64,000 bases of DNA from contig OZ243976.1 in NCBI GenBank assembly GCA_965214795.1, positions 4,960,001-5,024,000 of the forward strand, in the 5' to 3' direction. The translations under genes were made by a program, and so were the position numbers. This stretch comes from JAJDXW01 sp965214795 (lineage in GTDB: Bacteria > Pseudomonadota > Gammaproteobacteria > HK1). Below, one piece after another: positions 62,379-64,000 of the stretch; position 1 is the stretch's first letter, and each line of letters opens with the position of its first letter. The notes beneath the pieces were generated by a model. That model was not told the origin of the DNA. It saw only the letters and a program-made list of their open reading frames with translations, and did no database searches.

Positions 62379-62414
62379 CGGGGGTCCTGATCGGGGTCCT
62401 GATCGCGGGGACTC

Positions 62415-64000
62415 TCAACCCTTGGCCGTCTCGTCGTTCTCGCCCTTTTCGGCCCCCGTCCGGGGATCCCGACCGAGGGGCTCCTCGACGCCCGGCTGCG
62501 CCTCGAGGACCACGAAGCGCGGCCCTGCCGCCCAGGCGCGGGCGAGGGCGGGCGCGGGGGCGCCCGGGCCCGGCGCTCCGTACGCGAGGTTCCCGAGCAC
62601 GATGTCGGGGTTGCCGTCGCCGTTCACGTCGCCCGCGTCGATGACCGCGAAGCGCCCGAGGCGCTCGAGCCCAGGGACCCGGGCGGCGCGGAACCCCTCC
62701 CGGCCGCGGTTCTCGAGGTAGACGAAACCGGCCGCCCGGTCCGGCCCCCGGGACCAGTCCGCGAACCAGGCGACGGCCGCGATGTCTCGATCGCCGTCGC
62801 CGTCGAAGTCCTCGGCCACCGCTCCATAGGCGCCGTCGAGCCGGTGGAAGAGGGCCGGACGGAAACCGTCGCGGCCGTCCCCGAGGTAGAGCCGGACCCC
62901 GTGGCCACGCTTGAAGACGGGGGTGAAATCGGCGTTGTCCCCGGCGGTTACGAGGAGGTCGGCGGCGCCGTCGCCGTCGAAGTCGAGCACCCGCATCGAG
63001 CTCGACCCGCGCTGGGGCGGGAACCGCCGGATGACGTGTGGATCCGGCCGGGCCGTGAACGGCGCGCCGGCCGCGGCCGGCACCCGCGGCCGGGATGCTT
63101 CCCGCCCCGTCGCGACCTCCCGGGCCGCGAAGCGCACGAGCGACGCGCGGGGGAAGCGCAGGAGGCGCTCGTCGCCCTGGGCCATCAGCGCGTAGAGATC
63201 GCCTCCCCGGAGGGCGAGGGAGACCGCCCCCGGTTCGCCGAGCAGGGTCGCCGCCTCGTACCCTCCGCTCGGCCGGGCGAGGTGCAGGGAGATACCTCCT
63301 CGGGCATGGCCGAAGCCGGCGACGACGAGGTCGCGGAGACCGTCGCGGTCGAGGTCGGCGGCGAGCGCGCGAACCGGGCGCGGCAGCCGGCGAAGGAGGC
63401 GGACCACCCGCCAGGCTCCTCCTTCCGGCCCCGGCGGTTCGAGGCGGACGACCCCGCCGCGGGGCCGGTCGCCGGGGGCGAGCGCGCCGATCAGGGTGAC
63501 GAGCCAGGCACCGCCCTCGAGGGGAGCAAAGTGGACGGGCGGGCTGTCGACCGGTACTTCCGCCACCGGCCGCAGGGCGCGGTCGTGCACCCGCACCCGG
63601 CGGCCCGCGCCGTCGCCGACGAGGAGCCGCCCCGCCGCTTCGTCGATGTGGACGGCGGTCACCGCGGCGGGCTCGCGGTCGGTGCGGGGCGGGGGCAGCC
63701 GGACCGCGAACCGGGCGGTGGCGCGGGCTGGCGGAGGGGCGGCGGGTCGGCGCTCCGCCGGCGCTCCGTCCCGGTAGTAATCGAAGATCTTCGCCCAGTG
63801 CGCGAGCGGAAGAAGCGGCTCCGGCGGATACGTGCCGGCCGGAAGGCTCGGGTCGGGCCGCCAGCGCCGCCCCCGGAACTCGAGGATGCCGAGCCGCGCC
63901 CCCATCTCGGGGAGCACGTTGCGGGTCCAGGTCGCGCGATCGAGGGCGGCCGGAGCGGGCGCGGCATGGCACCCGCCGCACCACACCCCGGCGAGGGCGG
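62415..64000 (-). CDS. cytochrome c / FG-GAP repeat protein, N-terminus outside window
   Basis: At least 528 residues; the frame is open to the right edge. A heme c motif CGGCH (VWCGGCHAAP) near the visible N-terminus is followed by W-rich sequence (WTRNVLPEMGARLGI, then LAHWAKIFDYYRDGAP). The rest is a beta-propeller with FG-GAP/VCBS calcium-binding repeats: DFDGDGAADLLVTAGDN, DFDGDGDRDIAAVAWF and DVNGDGNPDIVLGNLAYG, plus weaker ones such as DLDRDGLRDLVVAGFG. Probably secreted or periplasmic. The combination suggests an electron-transfer or surface role, but no substrate is indicated. Confidence 0.82.
   Translation of the reverse strand, partial: ALAGVWCGGCHAAPAPAALDRATWTRNVLPEMGARLGILEFRGRRWRPDPSLPAGTYPPEPLLPLAHWAKIFDYYRDGAPAERRPAAPPPARATARFAVRLPPPRTDREPAAVTAVHIDEAAGRLLVGDGAGRRVRVHDRALRPVAEVPVDSPPVHFAPLEGGAWLVTLIGALAPGDRPRGGVVRLEPPGPEGGAWRVVRLLRRLPRPVRALAADLDRDGLRDLVVAGFGHARGGISLHLARPSGGYEAATLLGEPGAVSLALRGGDLYALMAQGDERLLRFPRASLVRFAAREVATGREASRPRVPAAAGAPFTARPDPHVIRRFPPQRGSSSMRVLDFDGDGAADLLVTAGDNADFTPVFKRGHGVRLYLGDGRDGFRPALFHRLDGAYGAVAEDFDGDGDRDIAAVAWFADWSRGPDRAAGFVYLENRGREGFRAARVPGLERLGRFAVIDAGDVNGDGNPDIVLGNLAYGAPGPGAPAPALARAWAAGPRFVVLEAQPGVEEPLGRDPRTGAEKGENDETAKG

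Overview
The window comes from a high-GC Gram-negative bacterium, most likely an uncultured gammaproteobacterium. The left edge carries the block rlmN-rodZ-hisS-yfgM-bamB-der, followed by bamC-dapA and gcvR, an arrangement familiar from gammaproteobacteria. BamB, BamC, porins with a C-terminal Phe and TRAP transporters all indicate an outer membrane. I found no rRNA, tRNA or CRISPR array.

Layout. (1) 1-14.9 kb is core: 23S rRNA methylation, cell shape, His-tRNA charging, outer-membrane assembly, a ribosome-assembly GTPase, lysine synthesis, glycine-cleavage regulation and a large NAD-glutamate dehydrogenase. Two copies of a ~215 bp palindromic element lie here, one split by a 124 bp MITE with an 8 bp target duplication. 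(2) 15.0-18.3 kb holds four tandem copies of a small membrane-anchored coiled-coil gene that differ in the number of heptads, plus a decayed relative. (3) 18.4-49.5 kb is an accessory island. It has one porin gene with promoter, ribosome site and start codon (18546-19904) and five further porin genes that all begin in the signal-peptide region without a start codon. Each start-less porin is preceded by the same ~228 bp spacer and by the 3' end of a tyrosine recombinase gene. The only full-length version of that recombinase (46899-48119) lies next to a second one (48151-49428), upstream of the last porin. The porin units form two inverted arms (about 20.2-26.5 kb and 39.2-46.9 kb) around a centre with intact ISAs1-family and IS66-family elements, a porin/exported-protein pair, and three toxin-antitoxin modules (one intact, two broken). 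An IS3-family element splits one porin in the right arm. (4) 49.6-64 kb is again mainly core: a fused indolepyruvate ferredoxin oxidoreductase, a second four-copy array of coiled-coil membrane proteins, a ketopantoate-reductase-like gene, a peroxiredoxin, a methyltransferase, type III pantothenate kinase, a complete TRAP transporter and part of a cytochrome c/FG-GAP protein.

How the parts may work together (inference): the island looks like a surface-variation locus, with one expressed porin, several start-less but full-length variants sharing its signal-peptide DNA, and linked recombinase genes. Either site-specific or homologous exchange at the shared 5' segment could put a different barrel under the single complete expression signal. 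The heptad arrays, VPA codon repeats and acidic repeats in the porin-linked exported protein are further sources of length variation.
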